Below are positions 35,169-48,171 of a stretch of DNA of 64,000 nt, one piece after another (positions within the stretch are counted from its first letter, which is position 1; each line of letters starts with the position of its first letter). The notes beneath the pieces are model-generated. The model was not told the DNA's origin, did not search any database, and saw only the letters and a program-made list of their open reading frames with translations. The position numbers were made by a program, and so were the translations under genes. The DNA is taken from NCBI RefSeq assembly GCF_023515995.1, contig NZ_CP097320.1, positions 1,736,001 through 1,800,000 on the forward strand. Reading direction: 5' to 3'. This DNA is from Candidatus Mycobacterium methanotrophicum (GTDB taxonomy: Bacteria > Actinomycetota > Actinomycetes > Mycobacteriales > Mycobacteriaceae).

Positions 35169-35385
35169 GCCGCGCCCCTTCCGCCCAGAATAGGCGCGCT
35201 GGCGCGGACGGCGGTCTCCCGCCCGCGGCGCTCATCGCCGGCAACCCCTCGGGGCCCCGGCCAGCGATATCGGCCAACGCCGACGCGATTTCCTCCGGCG
35301 GATCTGGCCGACACCACGGTATCGGCGGTGTCGGCCACGCGAAAAAGTCGGTACGGTCGTCACGGCCGTCCTTGTGGGTCTTCAT
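35158..35385 (-). CDS. Small hypothetical protein, first gene of the PD-(D/E)XK cluster
   Basis: 75 residues, MKTHKDGRDDRTDFFAWPTP, Pro-rich. It overlaps the next small gene by 11 bases. It has no recognisable domain; it is supported mainly by its packing with the three downstream frames. Confidence 0.4.
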   Translation of the reverse strand: MKTHKDGRDDRTDFFAWPTPPIPWCRPDPPEEIASALADIAGRGPEGLPAMSAAGGRPPSAPARLFWAEGARHDS

Positions 35386-35672
35386 GGCGGATCACCCGAG
35401 ACCTACCACACGCGGCAGGGACCAGGTGGAGGACCGCCCACACCTGAGCTTCCACAAAGACCGGGTTAACCTCCGATGCCGCACACCGGACGGCGAGTGA
35501 CGTGAACTTTACCCGCAGCTCAACACCGCGTGAATGATTGCAGCCAACGGGCACATCGCCATGATCTCCGTGCCCGCGCAGCGATATACTCTGTCGCATA
35601 AGGTATTTCGGGAAATAACTTTGTTCCCCATAGGGGCGAGCCGGAAAACTTACTGTCGCCGCAGAGGAGACA
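35386..35672. other. Non-coding gap before DUF732 pseudogene
   Basis: About 290 bases without a credible gene. It probably holds the promoters of the minus-strand small-gene cluster and of the DUF732 pseudogene (GAGGAGACA immediately before 35673 is a good ribosome site). Confidence 0.4.
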
Positions 35673-35998
35673 ATGACCGTTGTGAGATCGTTTTTGGCTG
35701 CCGGCGGCGCGCCGCGCCCGCCGATGCGGATCCCGGTGACACTGAGCTCTTCAGTTCGCTCCACCACATCGGTGGACAGTTCCCGAACCCGACCGAGGGC
35801 ATAACGGCGGCAAAGAGGTATGCCGGTATCTGGCGCGGGGACACATCTTCATCCAGCCTTCACGCGGGGTGAAAACGCCAATCCCGAGTTGTCGCTGACG
35901 ATGGCGCCCAATTTCGTGTCGGTCGCGCGAGCAACATACTGCAATCAGGGCCTCCTCGTTGACGCCGGGATCATCACCCCCCGGCGGCCGCCGCGGTC
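35673..35998 (+). pseudogene. DUF732 secreted-protein pseudogene
   Basis: After a good ribosome site and ATG the sequence reads MTVVRSFLAA, then in another frame DADPGDTELFSSLHHIGGQF and PNPTEGITAA, then in the third frame KEVCRYLARGHIFIQ, and finally NANPELSLTMAPNFVSVARA and TYCNQ. Together these make one DUF732 protein (signal peptide, mature helical domain with two Cys) cut by at least three frameshifts. Confidence 0.75.
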
Positions 35999-36282
35999 CT
36001 TGTTATTGAGCTGTTCGGAGGGCGCATCGGCAACCTGGCTTTCCCTCAACCACGCCAGGGACTCGGGGTCATGTCAGTGGTGGGATCGAGCCAGGTGAAC
36101 ATGGCGCCGATGGGGCCGTTCCACGCCTCGGCGGACCGTCCGCGGGCCCTGGCGAGGCGACCGTCGCTGGGCGGACTCCCGATTGCGGAGTCGTTGCGAA
36201 GATACGCGCGGATCGCGTCCTGCTCTATGCTTTTCCTGACATCGAAGCGCCGGACTGTTCGGATCTCAAGATGGGAGATACG

Positions 36283-36618
36283 ATGCTCGTGGTGAAGCTG
36301 CTTTTGGCTGCGGTCGGTGTGATCAGTTTGGCCGGTTTCGCCGCCGTGGCGCACGCAGATGACGACTCCCGCGACGATAATTTTCTGCAGGCGCTCCATG
36401 AAGTCGGTATCGGGTTCCCGAGCGCGGATCAAGCTATCGCCAGCGGCAAAGGGGTTTGCTCGTATATCATCGCGGGGCGGCATCCTTTCGACGAAACCGT
36501 GCAAAAAGTCGCGGAGGAGAACCCCCAACTATCGCCGAAGCAGGCCCTTCAATTCGTCGATCTCGCAAAGGATGCGTACTGTCCGCCAGGGCCGGCCGGC
36601 GGTGGCGGTGGCGGCTAG
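36283..36618 (+). CDS. DUF732 secreted protein
   Basis: 111 residues from the ATG at 36283 (GGGAG 6-10 bases upstream; an in-frame ATG at 36271 is less well placed). Signal peptide MLVVKLLLAAVGVISLAGFA with cleavage after AHA. The mature part DDNFLQALHEVGIGFPSADQ, GKGVCSYI and DAYCPP carries the two Cys of DUF732 that probably form a disulfide. The tail is Gly-rich. Function is unknown; these small exported proteins are abundant in mycobacteria. Confidence 0.8.
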   Translation: MLVVKLLLAAVGVISLAGFAAVAHADDDSRDDNFLQALHEVGIGFPSADQAIASGKGVCSYIIAGRHPFDETVQKVAEENPQLSPKQALQFVDLAKDAYCPPGPAGGGGGG

Positions 36619-37130
36619 CCCACGGCTGACCCCGTAATTCGCACACGGGGTTTGAGCAGTCGGCAGAAGAGCCATGCTGGTGGAGTGAAGCAGAATGGTT
36701 CGTCAAGTCCCGCCGGCGTTCGGCCCTGGTCGCTCGCCTGGCCCACGTTGAGGCCGGCCACGCAGGCCGCATGACCACGCAGGCCGCATCGGGCGTCCGG
36801 CAGCGTGAGACAACCCGCCACCCCAGCCCAGGACCACAGACATGATCCGTTCGTTCACCCGCGACGAAGAACGCGGGACGTCAGGCGACCCAACACCGTT
36901 CGGGGCCGCCCGCTGAGCAAAACCAGTTTCGCTCACGTTTGCGCTACTCAACGTCGAAATTCGGCGAACCGTGTGCCCACTATCTGCGGAAGTCGGGTCA
37001 GAGCGGGCAACGAGCAGCTAACCCGAAGGCTTTCACGGTGATTCAGTTGCCGCCGAACGTCATTCGTGAATAACGCGCTCCGGGGAGAAGGTTGAGAGGT
37101 TGTTCGGGCTGCAACGCCCAAAAGCGGACG
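36619..37130. other. Gap holding a solitary insertion-sequence end
   Basis: 512 bases without a gene. At 36630-36645, CCCCGTAATTCGCACA is identical to the first 16 bases of the inverted repeats of the IS1634-like element at 22971, but the rest of the repeat differs (CGGGGTTTGAGCAG). It may be the end of a related, otherwise deleted element. A short direct repeat (ACGCAGGCCGCAT, twice near 36760-36790) is also present. Confidence 0.4.
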
Positions 37131-37451
37131 TTATGACTGGGCCGCGGCGGGGGGCTGGTTGCAGTAGATCGCTTGAGCGACCGCCACAAATTGCGACGCC
37201 TGCGTCACCGACAAGTTGGGGTTGGCGTTTCTCACCCCGCGTGCGGCCTGGTTAGCGGTGTGCCCCTGCGCGACGTAGTCGCACACCTGCCTGGCGCCGC
37301 TGATGGCTTGGGCCGGATCCGGATACCGGATCCCGATCTTGTCGAGCGAGCCCAGGAAGGCGGTGTCACCGGGATCCGCGGCGGCAGGCGCGGGCACGCC
37401 GATCAAGCCAACCAGCGCGGCGGCGGCCAGAAGCGATTTCACAGCTGTCAT
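37131..37451 (-). CDS. DUF732 secreted protein
   Basis: 106 residues from the ATG at 37451 with GGAGGGAAC just upstream. Signal peptide AVKSLLAAAALVGLIGVPAP, then ADPGDTAFLGSLDKIGIRYP, GARQVCDYVAQGHTANQAAR and AIYCNQPP. Typical DUF732 with two Cys. It is one of four DUF732 loci within 2.4 kb. Confidence 0.85.
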   Translation of the reverse strand: MTAVKSLLAAAALVGLIGVPAPAAADPGDTAFLGSLDKIGIRYPDPAQAISGARQVCDYVAQGHTANQAARGVRNANPNLSVTQASQFVAVAQAIYCNQPPAAAQS

Positions 37452-37657
37452 TGTTCCCTCCGTGGTAATGACGAGATGTTGGCCGGTTCGCCACGTGACG
37501 AACTCAGCGGTTTCTTGAAATGCTTTGCGAGACAAAAGCGTGTCGCCGCGCCCGTGGCGGGACCACGACGATGCGCCCTCCCGTCGGCAGTGTTCAGCAA
37601 CGTCCGAGGTCTGGGTCTTCGCGCCATTGCTACTCGCGCGATGTCCATCGACAGCCC

Positions 37658-37984
37658 TTAGCCGCCGGCGCCCGCGGCCGGCAGCTGGGCGGGGCAGTAC
37701 ACCTGTGCGGAGATCGCGACGAATTGAGCGCAGTTATTCGCCGAGAGGTGGTGATTCGAGATCTTCAGCGACCGCGCGATGACGGTCGGCGAACGCCCCC
37801 CCGCGAGTCGGGCACACACCTCCTTGCCCATGGAGATGGTGTCCTGCGCATTGGCGTATTCGATGCCGGCCTGATCGAGTTGATCGAGGAATGCGGTGTC
37901 GGCGTTATCGGCGTGCGCCGGCGCGCCCAAGCCGATTGCCGCGACCGCACCGGCGACCGTGAATAGCCATCTTGCATGCTTCAT
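37658..37984 (-). CDS. DUF732 secreted protein
   Basis: 108 residues. Signal peptide HARWLFTVAGAVAAIGLGAP with cleavage after AHA, then DTAFLDQLDQAGIEYANAQD, GKEVCARLAGGRSPTVIARS and QVYCPAQ. Intact and in tandem with the preceding minus-strand copy; the divergence between copies is large, so this is an old family expansion rather than a recent duplication. Confidence 0.85.
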   Translation of the reverse strand: MKHARWLFTVAGAVAAIGLGAPAHADNADTAFLDQLDQAGIEYANAQDTISMGKEVCARLAGGRSPTVIARSLKISNHHLSANNCAQFVAISAQVYCPAQLPAAGAGG

Positions 37985-38465
37985 AGCTTCATGAGCGTGA
38001 TCACCGGCGTTTAACCGCGGTGGTGCGTCGGGCGAAGCGCAGGTGAACGTTAGTCGTCATCTTCGTGCGCTGCGCCGCCACGGGGGTCGCCTCGCCGGCT
38101 CAAGAGTCGCTATTGCGATCGCGGCGCGACGGTCCTGCTCCTACTCGAAATCACATCCCCACGACCAAATTTCACGCTTCCAGGGAATTGTCAACGTTAA
38201 AACAGGAAATTTCCAGCTTGCGGCAACCTTCGATTCACCGCGGCGGGCTTACGTAGCTCCCGTGCGAGAACTGGTTACTTGGCTGGAGGTTCACCGAGCA
38301 CGCGTCGGTGGCGGATTCTCAAACGCGGGCCGCGGTCATGATCCGCAGCCGCCGCAACCCGCACGGTCGAGAACCCGCACGGTCGGTCCGATCAGATGAC
38401 GAGCCGCACCACATCGAAATCGGCTGGCGCCACGAAGATCAAGAGCAGGGAGAACGGGAAGCACG
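37985..38465. other. Upstream region of the PPE pair
   Basis: 480 bases between divergent genes. It includes an A/T-richer patch (about 38140-38220, with GTCAACGTTAAAACAGG) that is a candidate promoter area, and a 13-base direct repeat (AACCCGCACGGTCG, near 38355-38385). GGGAGAACGGGAAGC before 38466 can serve as the ribosome site. No gene seen. Confidence 0.45.
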
Positions 38466-39638
38466 ATGTTTGTTGATTACAGTTTGTTGCCGCCGGAGAT
38501 CAACTCCGGGCGCATGTACACCGGGCCCGGAGCGGGGTCGCTGCTGTCCGCCTCGGCGGCCTGGGACTCGCTTGCCGCCGAATTGCACTCTGCGGCAGCC
38601 CAATACAGTTCGGTGGTCTCAGGACTGGCTGCCGCGCGGTGGGCAGGCCCGTCGTCGACGGCGATGGCGGCCGCCGCTCAAACGTACGTGACCTGGTTGC
38701 ACGACACCGCGGTGCAGGCCGAGCAGACGGCCGGCCAGGCCAAGGCGGCTGCGAGCGCTCATGGCGCGGCGCTGGCCGCTCATGTGCCCCCGCCGGTGAT
38801 CGCGTCCAACCGCTCCCTGCTGAGCGCGCTGATCGCGAACAACTTCTTCGGGCAGTACACCGCGGCGATCGGCGAGACCGAGCGCCAGTACGCGCAGATG
38901 TGGGCCCAGGACGCTACTGCGATGCACGGCTACGCCCGTTCGTCGTCGGCCGCTTCGGGACTCACCCCGTTCAGCCAACCGGCGCAGAACACCAACCCTG
39001 CCGGACAGGCCGCTCAATCCGCCTCGGTCGCGCAGGCCACCGGCAACAGCACCGGATCGAACCTCCCATCGTGGCTGCAACAGATACTCTCAGATGGCGA
39101 CCTCGTCAATGGAGACGGCTTAGCTAACCAGGCTGCCGGCTACGGGGGACAAGCATTCGGCAACGGCGCGGCCGCCTGGGCCGATGCCGCGAACGCCCTC
39201 AGCAATGCCAACAACGGGGTCGGTCTGTTCACGTGGATAGCAGAAAACCCCGCCGGCCTCTTCGAGACGCTGACCCCGCCGTTCCTGGGACCGGCGGGTT
39301 TGAGTTTCGGCGGCACAGGGCTGAGCAGTTTCAGCGGCCCAGCCCTGAGCAGCTTCGGCGGCGCAGGGCTGAGCGCGGGCGTGGGCCAGGCAATCAAGAT
39401 CGGAGCGTTGTCGGCGCCGCCGACCTGGGCGATGCCCGCCTCGGCGGTCACTCCCGCCTCCTTCACCCTGCCGGTCGCCAGCGCGCCTGCCGCCTCGGGT
39501 GTCGTCGGGGGCTTTCCGGGCGGAGCGTTCGGCGAGACCATGCTGGGCACACTGGCCGGGCGGGGTCTTGGTGGCGCGACCGCCCGCGCGGTGTCGCGGC
39601 GCCCCAGTGTGGTGCCCCGGTCGCCCGCGGCCGGCTGA
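38466..39638 (+). CDS. PPE family protein
   Basis: 390 residues. The PPE domain covers about 1-175: [20 protein letters not shown] with PPE at residues 9-11, the W-x-G turn in AARWAGPSSTAMAAAA, and the YxxxW-type YVTWLHDTAVQAEQTAG. The C-terminal part is Gly/Ala-rich with short repeats (GLSSFSGPALSSFGGAGLSA). The PPE-SVP signature is degenerate (GALSAPPTWA). Such proteins are exported by type VII secretion, usually with a PE partner; none is adjacent. A second PPE gene follows in the same direction. Confidence 0.93.
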   Translation: MFVDYSLLPPEINSGRMYTGPGAGSLLSASAAWDSLAAELHSAAAQYSSVVSGLAAARWAGPSSTAMAAAAQTYVTWLHDTAVQAEQTAGQAKAAASAHGAALAAHVPPPVIASNRSLLSALIANNFFGQYTAAIGETERQYAQMWAQDATAMHGYARSSSAASGLTPFSQPAQNTNPAGQAAQSASVAQATGNSTGSNLPSWLQQILSDGDLVNGDGLANQAAGYGGQAFGNGAAAWADAANALSNANNGVGLFTWIAENPAGLFETLTPPFLGPAGLSFGGTGLSSFSGPALSSFGGAGLSAGVGQAIKIGALSAPPTWAMPASAVTPASFTLPVASAPAASGVVGGFPGGAFGETMLGTLAGRGLGGATARAVSRRPSVVPRSPAAG

Positions 39639-39695
39639 CCGGACTGTCCCGTCGGAGATTTTCGCACCCGCCTAACACGAGAGCGACACACCACA

Positions 39696-41039
39696 ATGGA
39701 TTTTGCATTGCTTCCCCCGGAGATCAACTCCGGGCGGATGTACGCCGGCCCCGGGTCGGGACCGATGCTGGCGGCCGCGGCGGCGTGGGGCGCGCTGGCC
39801 GACGAACTGGAGTTGGCGGCATCCGGCTACACCTCGGCGGTCTCCGGGCTGGCCGGCCAGACCTGGTCCGGCCCCGCGTCGGCGGCGATGACGGGTGCGG
39901 CCGCGCCGTATGTGGAGTGGCTGCAGAACACCTCCGCGCAGGCCGAGCAAACCGCGATGCAGGCCATGACGGCCGTGGCCGCCTACGAAGCCGGGTTCGC
40001 CGCCACGGTGCCTCCAGCGGTGATCGCCGCCAACCGGGCGTTGCTGGCGGCGCTGGCCGCCACGAACTTCTTCGGACAGAACACCCCGGCGATCATGGCC
40101 ACCGAAGTTCACTACGCCGAGATGTGGGCGCAAGACGCCGCAGCGATGTACACCTACGCCGGCGCCTCGTCGTCGGCGAGCGCGCTGGCGCCGTTCCGCG
40201 AGCCGCCACCGACCACCAACCCGGCCGGGCTGGGCGCCCAGGCCGGTGCGGTCGCCCAGGCCGCCAGCTCCGCCACCCACAGCCAGACGCTGGCATCGGC
40301 CACATCGAGTGTGCCGAACTGGTGGTCGGACCTAATGTCGTTCTTGAACACCGATGCCGGCGGTTTATTCGAACAGGCTGATGGCTGGCTGAATCAGGCG
40401 ACAGGTAATCCTTCTAACGGGTTCGGCTGGTTTACCGCCAGTTATACCGCCGGGGCGAACTTTTACGGCTGGTTCAGGGAATTCGCCGTGCGCGGCGGGA
40501 TCCTCGGCTACACCAACTTCGAAGGGCTGGGGCCGCGTGACGCCCTCTTCGGTGTCGGCGGGCAAAACGCGCTCGGGGGTCTGGGGAAGACGGCTTTGCT
40601 CGGGCCGCGCGCGGCGGTGGGCCAGGCGTCCTCGGTCGGGATGGTGTCGGTGCCGCCAAGCTGGGCGACGGCCGCCGCGGACGCTGAGCCAGTGGCGGTG
40701 TCGCTGACGGCCGCCGAGGCCGGCGCCGCCCCGGCGGCCGTCAGCGCCCTGCCACCGGGAATGGCGATGCAAGAGGCGACGATGGGCACGATGTCCGGAC
40801 GGGGCGCGGTGAGCGGTGTGACGGATGACCACGACGGGAATCGGGGGGGCAAGAAGCAGAAGGGAAAAGAGGAGAAGGACGGGGAGCGGTCAGCGGCGGC
40901 CTTGGTGATGGCCAGCGGCTGGCTGGCGGCGACTTTGGCCTACAACGCCCGCAGACCGGTGGGCCCGGCACCGGATCGGCTGGCGCTCCCGCCGGAATGG
41001 GAAGAGGAATTGGCCGCCAACCAGTCCGCCTGGGGATAA
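39696..41039 (+). CDS. PPE-SVP family protein
   Basis: 447 residues. PPE domain [20 protein letters not shown], with the W-x-G turn [15 protein letters not shown]. The C-terminal half contains the SVP motif [12 protein letters not shown] (about residue 311) and a charged, Lys-rich segment ([16 protein letters not shown]) that is unusual for the family. It lies 57 bases downstream of the first PPE gene, and the N-terminal domains are closely similar, so the pair probably arose by duplication. Confidence 0.93.
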   Translation: MDFALLPPEINSGRMYAGPGSGPMLAAAAAWGALADELELAASGYTSAVSGLAGQTWSGPASAAMTGAAAPYVEWLQNTSAQAEQTAMQAMTAVAAYEAGFAATVPPAVIAANRALLAALAATNFFGQNTPAIMATEVHYAEMWAQDAAAMYTYAGASSSASALAPFREPPPTTNPAGLGAQAGAVAQAASSATHSQTLASATSSVPNWWSDLMSFLNTDAGGLFEQADGWLNQATGNPSNGFGWFTASYTAGANFYGWFREFAVRGGILGYTNFEGLGPRDALFGVGGQNALGGLGKTALLGPRAAVGQASSVGMVSVPPSWATAAADAEPVAVSLTAAEAGAAPAAVSALPPGMAMQEATMGTMSGRGAVSGVTDDHDGNRGGKKQKGKEEKDGERSAAALVMASGWLAATLAYNARRPVGPAPDRLALPPEWEEELAANQSAWG

Positions 41040-41494
41040 GCGGAAAGACGGTTATCGGCACCCTATCCCTGAGGGTGAAGCCCGGTGCGCGCGGGCTGCG
41101 ACTGCGTTGCGACATCGACCCCGCCGAGCGACCCGACCGCGCTCTCGTCGGGAAAGGCGCAAGAAGCGCCGGTCTGGGTCTCGGGAGAGTGGTCGAGCCG
41201 TCAGATCAGTATCGGTCGGCAGTCACAATGAATGGGGTGCGGCTCTTTTGGAGTGACCTTCACCGACGCGGGTCGGACCAGGACCATCACGCTGTCAGCC
41301 GCCGAGGTCGAGGAGGTCGCGGCCGCGGTGGCCCGCTAACAGGCCGCCAGGGCAGAGCTGGAGGCGCAAGCGGACACGGGGCTGGCCGGGCTGCGTGACC
41401 GTCGCGCGGGTGGGTCCTCCAAGGGCGGCCGACGGTGAGCGTCGCAGTGAGTTGTGTGCAATCCTTCGCTGCATTGCAGACGATGGAGTGCGAC
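41040..41494. other. Gap with a broken transposon-accessory fragment
   Basis: 455 bases. On the plus strand, 41250-41438 reads VTFTDAGRTRTITLSAAEVE, EVAAAVAR, then an in-frame TAA (41337-41339), then QAARAELEAQADTGLAGLRD. This looks like the C-terminal part of a DUF6788-like accessory protein with a stop inside. The rest is unassigned. Confidence 0.4.
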
Positions 41495-41905
41495 TCAGGC
41501 GATATTGGCGACAAAAACCCCGACCCGGCGGGCCTGCAGCCGCGCCGGCCACGGCAGCCCCTCGCCGTCGGAGCCGGCCGGCAGCACCCGCGGGTTGGTG
41601 ATGTGCACGTCCTTGCGGATGAAATGCACGTCGGCTTCGCCTGCGGCCAGCACGTTCTTGACCCAGTCGGTCTTCCCGTGGGCCAGCGCAATGGCCAACA
41701 CGTTGCCTTTCCGGTAGGCAGTCACGATCGTTTCGTAGGGCGCGCCGGATGTGCGGCCACGGTGCTTGATCACCGAGAACGTCGGCAGATAGCGGGCGAA
41801 CGGCTTCACTGCGGGGTTGAAGTACTTGACTTGGAATCGCTCGAACCAGGGCGGGAAAAGCATCGGCACGCCTGGGACATTGTTGGGATGATCCTTGGCG
41901 GACAT
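41495..41905 (-). CDS. DUF385/nitroreductase-type F420-binding family protein
   Basis: 136 residues from the ATG at 41905 ([20 protein letters not shown]). It contains [20 protein letters not shown] and [20 protein letters not shown], the signature of the split-barrel deazaflavin-dependent (DDN-like) proteins. It corresponds to M. tuberculosis Rv1598c, which also lies divergent from hisD. The substrate is unknown. Only 47 bases separate its start from hisD. Confidence 0.85.
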   Translation of the reverse strand: MSAKDHPNNVPGVPMLFPPWFERFQVKYFNPAVKPFARYLPTFSVIKHRGRTSGAPYETIVTAYRKGNVLAIALAHGKTDWVKNVLAAGEADVHFIRKDVHITNPRVLPAGSDGEGLPWPARLQARRVGVFVANIA

Positions 41906-41952
41906 GGCGGTCAGCCTACCGCTCCGATACGCAGTTGCTCTGCTCTGGGACA

Positions 41953-45028
<3,076 letters not shown>

Positions 45029-45040
45029 CATCCCCCCGCC

Positions 45041-45922
45041 CTATTGGAAGGGGATTTCCGGCTCGGCAAGCACACGGACCTCGAGGAGATCTGAATGTCT
45101 TACAGCTTCAGCACCGGCAGGGTTGAGACCAGCCCTGTCCAGAATCACTCTGGAAGCGTTTCGGTCGCGATCCTCGATCATTCCGCAGGACCCGCAAACG
45201 AAAACCCGTTGCGACAGCAGCAGGCGGGACGTGGCTCTCGCGCCACAACCGCTGCACGTCATCGTCGGGTAGGCGGGCGGCACCAACACCACCTTTCGGC
45301 CCGCAGGCCGGGCATACTCAATCAACACCGCCTTGGTGGCGCCGATGGCGCCGTCGGCAGATTTGCGCGCCATCCGAGACTCAGCCAAAAATCGTGGCTT
45401 GAAGTCCTCAACCGCCAACGCCCCGTAGTTGGCAACGACTTTTCTCGCCCACTTACGCGCTGCGTCCCGCCGCTGCCGGGCGACCTTGGTATGCCCGATG
45501 CTGTCGCGATAGACGCGCACACTGCCGGGATCAGAGGGCAACTCGCGCGACCACACCACCGGAATGCACAGCCCGCCAGCCAGATACAACCGGCGATCTT
45601 TGATGGCGAATCCTCGCCTGGTGTAGTTCAGGCTCGGCAGAGTGCGCTTGGCGGACTTGAACTTGCGACGCCCCTGACCCTTTGCCCGCTTGGCGCGGAA
45701 GTTGCGCAGCATCTGCTGTTGGGCCACGACCGAGCCCTCGCGCAGCCAGTCATGCTCGCGGCGCCAACTCGTGAGCACGTCATCGCGCACCCATTCGCCG
45801 GACTCGTTGAGCCGCGCAACCGCTTGATTCCACGCCCACCGGCAGCGGTCCCACTCTCCCAGCAACGCGGCCAGCGCCGCCGCGCCGGGGCGCAACCTGT
45901 CCCGATAGGGGACGACGCTCAT
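45041..45922 (-). CDS. TnpB-type RNA-guided nuclease homologue with internal deletion (RuvC-I missing)
   Basis: 293 residues from the ATG at 45922 ([20 protein letters not shown]), against about 370-400 normally. Intact: the N-terminal part, the RuvC-II Glu ([12 protein letters not shown]), the zinc ribbon (TCSGCG ... VCGSCG) and the RuvC-III Asp ([12 protein letters not shown]). Missing: the whole stretch between VYRDSIGH and [15 protein letters not shown], about 75 residues that should hold the RuvC-I catalytic Asp (G-x-D-x-G-V). The join is in frame near 45490. It should bind but not cut DNA, if it is made. It lies antisense inside the his operon with no tnpA. Confidence 0.85.
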   Translation of the reverse strand: MSVVPYRDRLRPGAAALAALLGEWDRCRWAWNQAVARLNESGEWVRDDVLTSWRREHDWLREGSVVAQQQMLRNFRAKRAKGQGRRKFKSAKRTLPSLNYTRRGFAIKDRRLYLAGGLCIPVVWSRELPSDPGSVRVYRDSIGHTKVARQRRDAARKWARKVVANYGALAVEDFKPRFLAESRMARKSADGAIGATKAVLIEYARPAGRKVVLVPPAYPTMTCSGCGARATSRLLLSQRVFVCGSCGMIEDRDRNASRVILDRAGLNPAGAEAVRHSDLLEVRVLAEPEIPFQ

Positions 45923-46005
45923 GCGGCGAAAGCTACCGCCGCGATCCGACAACACCGCCCACTCCTCCCTGGCATAAATGCCGCGACTTCCTGGGCGGTA
46001 CACCG

Positions 46006-46626
46006 GTGAAAGCCAAGTCGGTTGTGGTCCTCGACTATGGCTCGGGCAATCTGCGGTCGGCCCAGCGTGCGCTGCAGCGCGCCGGCGCGTCGGTGGACGT
46101 CACGGCCGATCTGGACGCCGCTGCGGCCGCCGACGGGTTGATGGTGCCGGGCGTCGGCGCCTTCGAGGCCTGCATGACCGGGCTGCGCGGGATAGCGGGC
46201 GACCGGGTGATCGCGCAGCGCGTTGCCGGCGGGCGACCGGTGCTGGGCGTGTGTGTCGGCATGCAGATCCTGTTCGCCCGCGGTGTGGAATTCGGCGTGC
46301 AGACCAACGGCTGCGGGCAGTGGCCCGGTGCCGTGACCCGGTTGGACGCACCGGTGATCCCGCACATGGGCTGGAACGTGGTGGCCGCGGCGCCCGGCAC
46401 CGCACTGCTCAAAGGGCTTGACGCCGACGCCCGGTTCTACTTCGTGCACTCCTATGCGGCGCAACGGTGGGAAGGCCGATCCGAGGCGCTGCTGACGTGG
46501 GCCACCCATGGGGTGCCGTTCCTGGCCGCCGTTGAAGACGGGCCGCTGGCTGCCACCCAGTTCCACCCGGAGAAAAGCGGGGACGCCGGGGCCGCCGTGT
46601 TGAGCAATTGGGTCGAGGGGTTATAG
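46006..46626 (+). CDS. hisH: Imidazole glycerol phosphate synthase, glutaminase subunit
   Basis: Glutamine amidotransferase supplying ammonia to HisF. 206 residues from the GTG at 46006 ([20 protein letters not shown]). It has the oxyanion region [10 protein letters not shown], the nucleophile Cys in [10 protein letters not shown], and the His-Glu of [10 protein letters not shown]. The element upstream ends only a few bases before the start, so transcription must cross or start within the TnpB sequence. Followed by hisA after two bases. Confidence 0.96.
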   Translation: MKAKSVVVLDYGSGNLRSAQRALQRAGASVDVTADLDAAAAADGLMVPGVGAFEACMTGLRGIAGDRVIAQRVAGGRPVLGVCVGMQILFARGVEFGVQTNGCGQWPGAVTRLDAPVIPHMGWNVVAAAPGTALLKGLDADARFYFVHSYAAQRWEGRSEALLTWATHGVPFLAAVEDGPLAATQFHPEKSGDAGAAVLSNWVEGL

Positions 46627-46628
46627 CC

Positions 46629-47363
46629 GTGGGGTTGATTTTGTTGCCCGCCGTCGACGTGGTCGGGGGTCGGGCGGTGCGTCTGGTGCAGGGCCGCGCC
46701 GGCAGCGAAACCGAGTACGGCTCAGCGCTGGACGCCGCGCTGAGCTGGCAACGCGGCGGGGCCGAATGGGTTCACCTGGTGGACCTGGACGCCGCGTTCG
46801 GCCGCGGCTCCAACCGTGAGCTGCTGGCCGAGGTGGTGGGCAAGCTCGACGTGCAGGTCGAGGTGTCCGGCGGTATCCGCGACGACGACTCGTTGACGGC
46901 CGCCCTGGCGACCGGATGCGCGCGGGTCAACCTCGGCACCGCCGCGTTGGAGAATCCCCGGTGGTGCGCCGCGATGATCGCCGAGCACGGCGACAAAGTC
47001 GCGGTCGGGCTGGACGTCCAAATCGTCGACGGCGATCATCGGCTGCGCGGCCGCGGCTGGGAGACCGACGGCGGCGACCTGTGGGAAGTGCTGAAACGCC
47101 TCGATAGCGAAGGGTGTTCGCGGTTCGTTGTCACCGATGTCACCAGGGACGGCACGTTGACCGGGCCCAACCTCGACTTGCTGCGCGCGGTCGCCGAGCG
47201 CACCGAGGCCTCGGTGATCGCCTCCGGCGGCGTGTCCAGCCTCGATGATTTGCGCGCCATTGCCACGCTGACCGGCAGCGGAGTCGAGGGCGCAATCGTG
47301 GGCAAGGCGCTTTACGCCGGGCGATTCACGTTGCCGCAGGCGCTGGCAGCCGTGGCGGGGTAG
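46629..47363 (+). CDS. priA: Phosphoribosyl isomerase A (HisA/TrpF bifunctional)
   Basis: 244 residues from the GTG at 46629 ([20 protein letters not shown]). (beta-alpha)8 barrel with Asp in PAVDVV and Asp in [15 protein letters not shown], plus phosphate sites [10 protein letters not shown] and [13 protein letters not shown]. In actinobacteria this HisA also does the TrpF step of tryptophan synthesis; the trp operon in this window has no trpF, consistent with the dual role. Gene named hisA in the his operon context. Confidence 0.95.
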   Translation: MGLILLPAVDVVGGRAVRLVQGRAGSETEYGSALDAALSWQRGGAEWVHLVDLDAAFGRGSNRELLAEVVGKLDVQVEVSGGIRDDDSLTAALATGCARVNLGTAALENPRWCAAMIAEHGDKVAVGLDVQIVDGDHRLRGRGWETDGGDLWEVLKRLDSEGCSRFVVTDVTRDGTLTGPNLDLLRAVAERTEASVIASGGVSSLDDLRAIATLTGSGVEGAIVGKALYAGRFTLPQALAAVAG

Positions 47364-47370
47364 TGCGGCA

Positions 47371-48171
47371 ATGGATCTCGACGCGCTGGTGGCCGAGGCA
47401 TCGGCGATCCTGGACGCTGCCGCAGAACCGTTCGTCGTCGGGCACCGCGCGGACTCCGCGGTCAGCAAGCGGGGCGACGACTTCGCCACCAAGGTTGATC
47501 TTGAGATTGAGCGCCAGGTCGGCGACGCGTTGTTGAAGACCACCGGAATCGGCGTGCACGGTGAGGAGTTCGGCGGAGCGGAGCTCGATTCGACGTGGGT
47601 GTGGGTGCTGGACCCGGTCGACGGAACCTTCAACTACGCGGCCGGTTCGCCGATGGCCGCGATTCTGCTGGGTCTGCTGCACGACGGAGATCCGGTGGCC
47701 GGCCTGACCTGGTTACCGTTCACCGGCGAGCGTTACGTCGCGGTCGCCGGCGGTCCACTGATGAAAAACGGTGTGCCGCAGCCGTCGTTGGCCAAGGGTG
47801 AGCTCACCGAATCGATCATCGGTGTCGGAACCTTCAGTGCCGACTCGCGCGGCCGATTCCCGGGCCGCTACCGGCTAGCGGTGCTCGAAGAGCTCAGCCG
47901 GGTGTCGTCGCGGCTGCGGATGCACGGCGCCACCGGTATCGACCTCGCTTATGTCGCCGACGGGATTCTTGGCGGCGCAATCAGTTTCGGCGATCATGTG
48001 TGGGATCACGCGGCGGGTGTAGCACTGGTTCGGGCGGCCGGCGGCGTCGTCACGAACCTGGCCGGCGAGCCGTGGTCCCCCGATTCACGGTCGGCCTTGG
48101 CCGCCGCACCTGGTGTGCATGCCCAGATGCTCGAGACCCTGCGCAAGGTTGGACAACCGGATGAGTACTGA
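47371..48171 (+). CDS. impA: Inositol-monophosphatase-family phosphatase
   Basis: 266 residues. Mg2+/Li+-sensitive phosphatase fold: [20 protein letters not shown] (D-P-I/V-D-G-T) and the C-terminal [20 protein letters not shown]. It sits between hisA and hisF as in M. tuberculosis Rv1604 (impA). The substrate may be inositol phosphate or, given the operon, histidinol phosphate; I cannot decide from sequence. It overlaps hisF by 11 bases. Confidence 0.92.
   Translation: MDLDALVAEASAILDAAAEPFVVGHRADSAVSKRGDDFATKVDLEIERQVGDALLKTTGIGVHGEEFGGAELDSTWVWVLDPVDGTFNYAAGSPMAAILLGLLHDGDPVAGLTWLPFTGERYVAVAGGPLMKNGVPQPSLAKGELTESIIGVGTFSADSRGRFPGRYRLAVLEELSRVSSRLRMHGATGIDLAYVADGILGGAISFGDHVWDHAAGVALVRAAGGVVTNLAGEPWSPDSRSALAAAPGVHAQMLETLRKVGQPDEY

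Noticed and set aside
38355..38385. 13-base direct repeat upstream of the PPE genes
   Set aside because: Short, GC-rich and only two copies; likely chance or local slippage, not called as a regulatory site.
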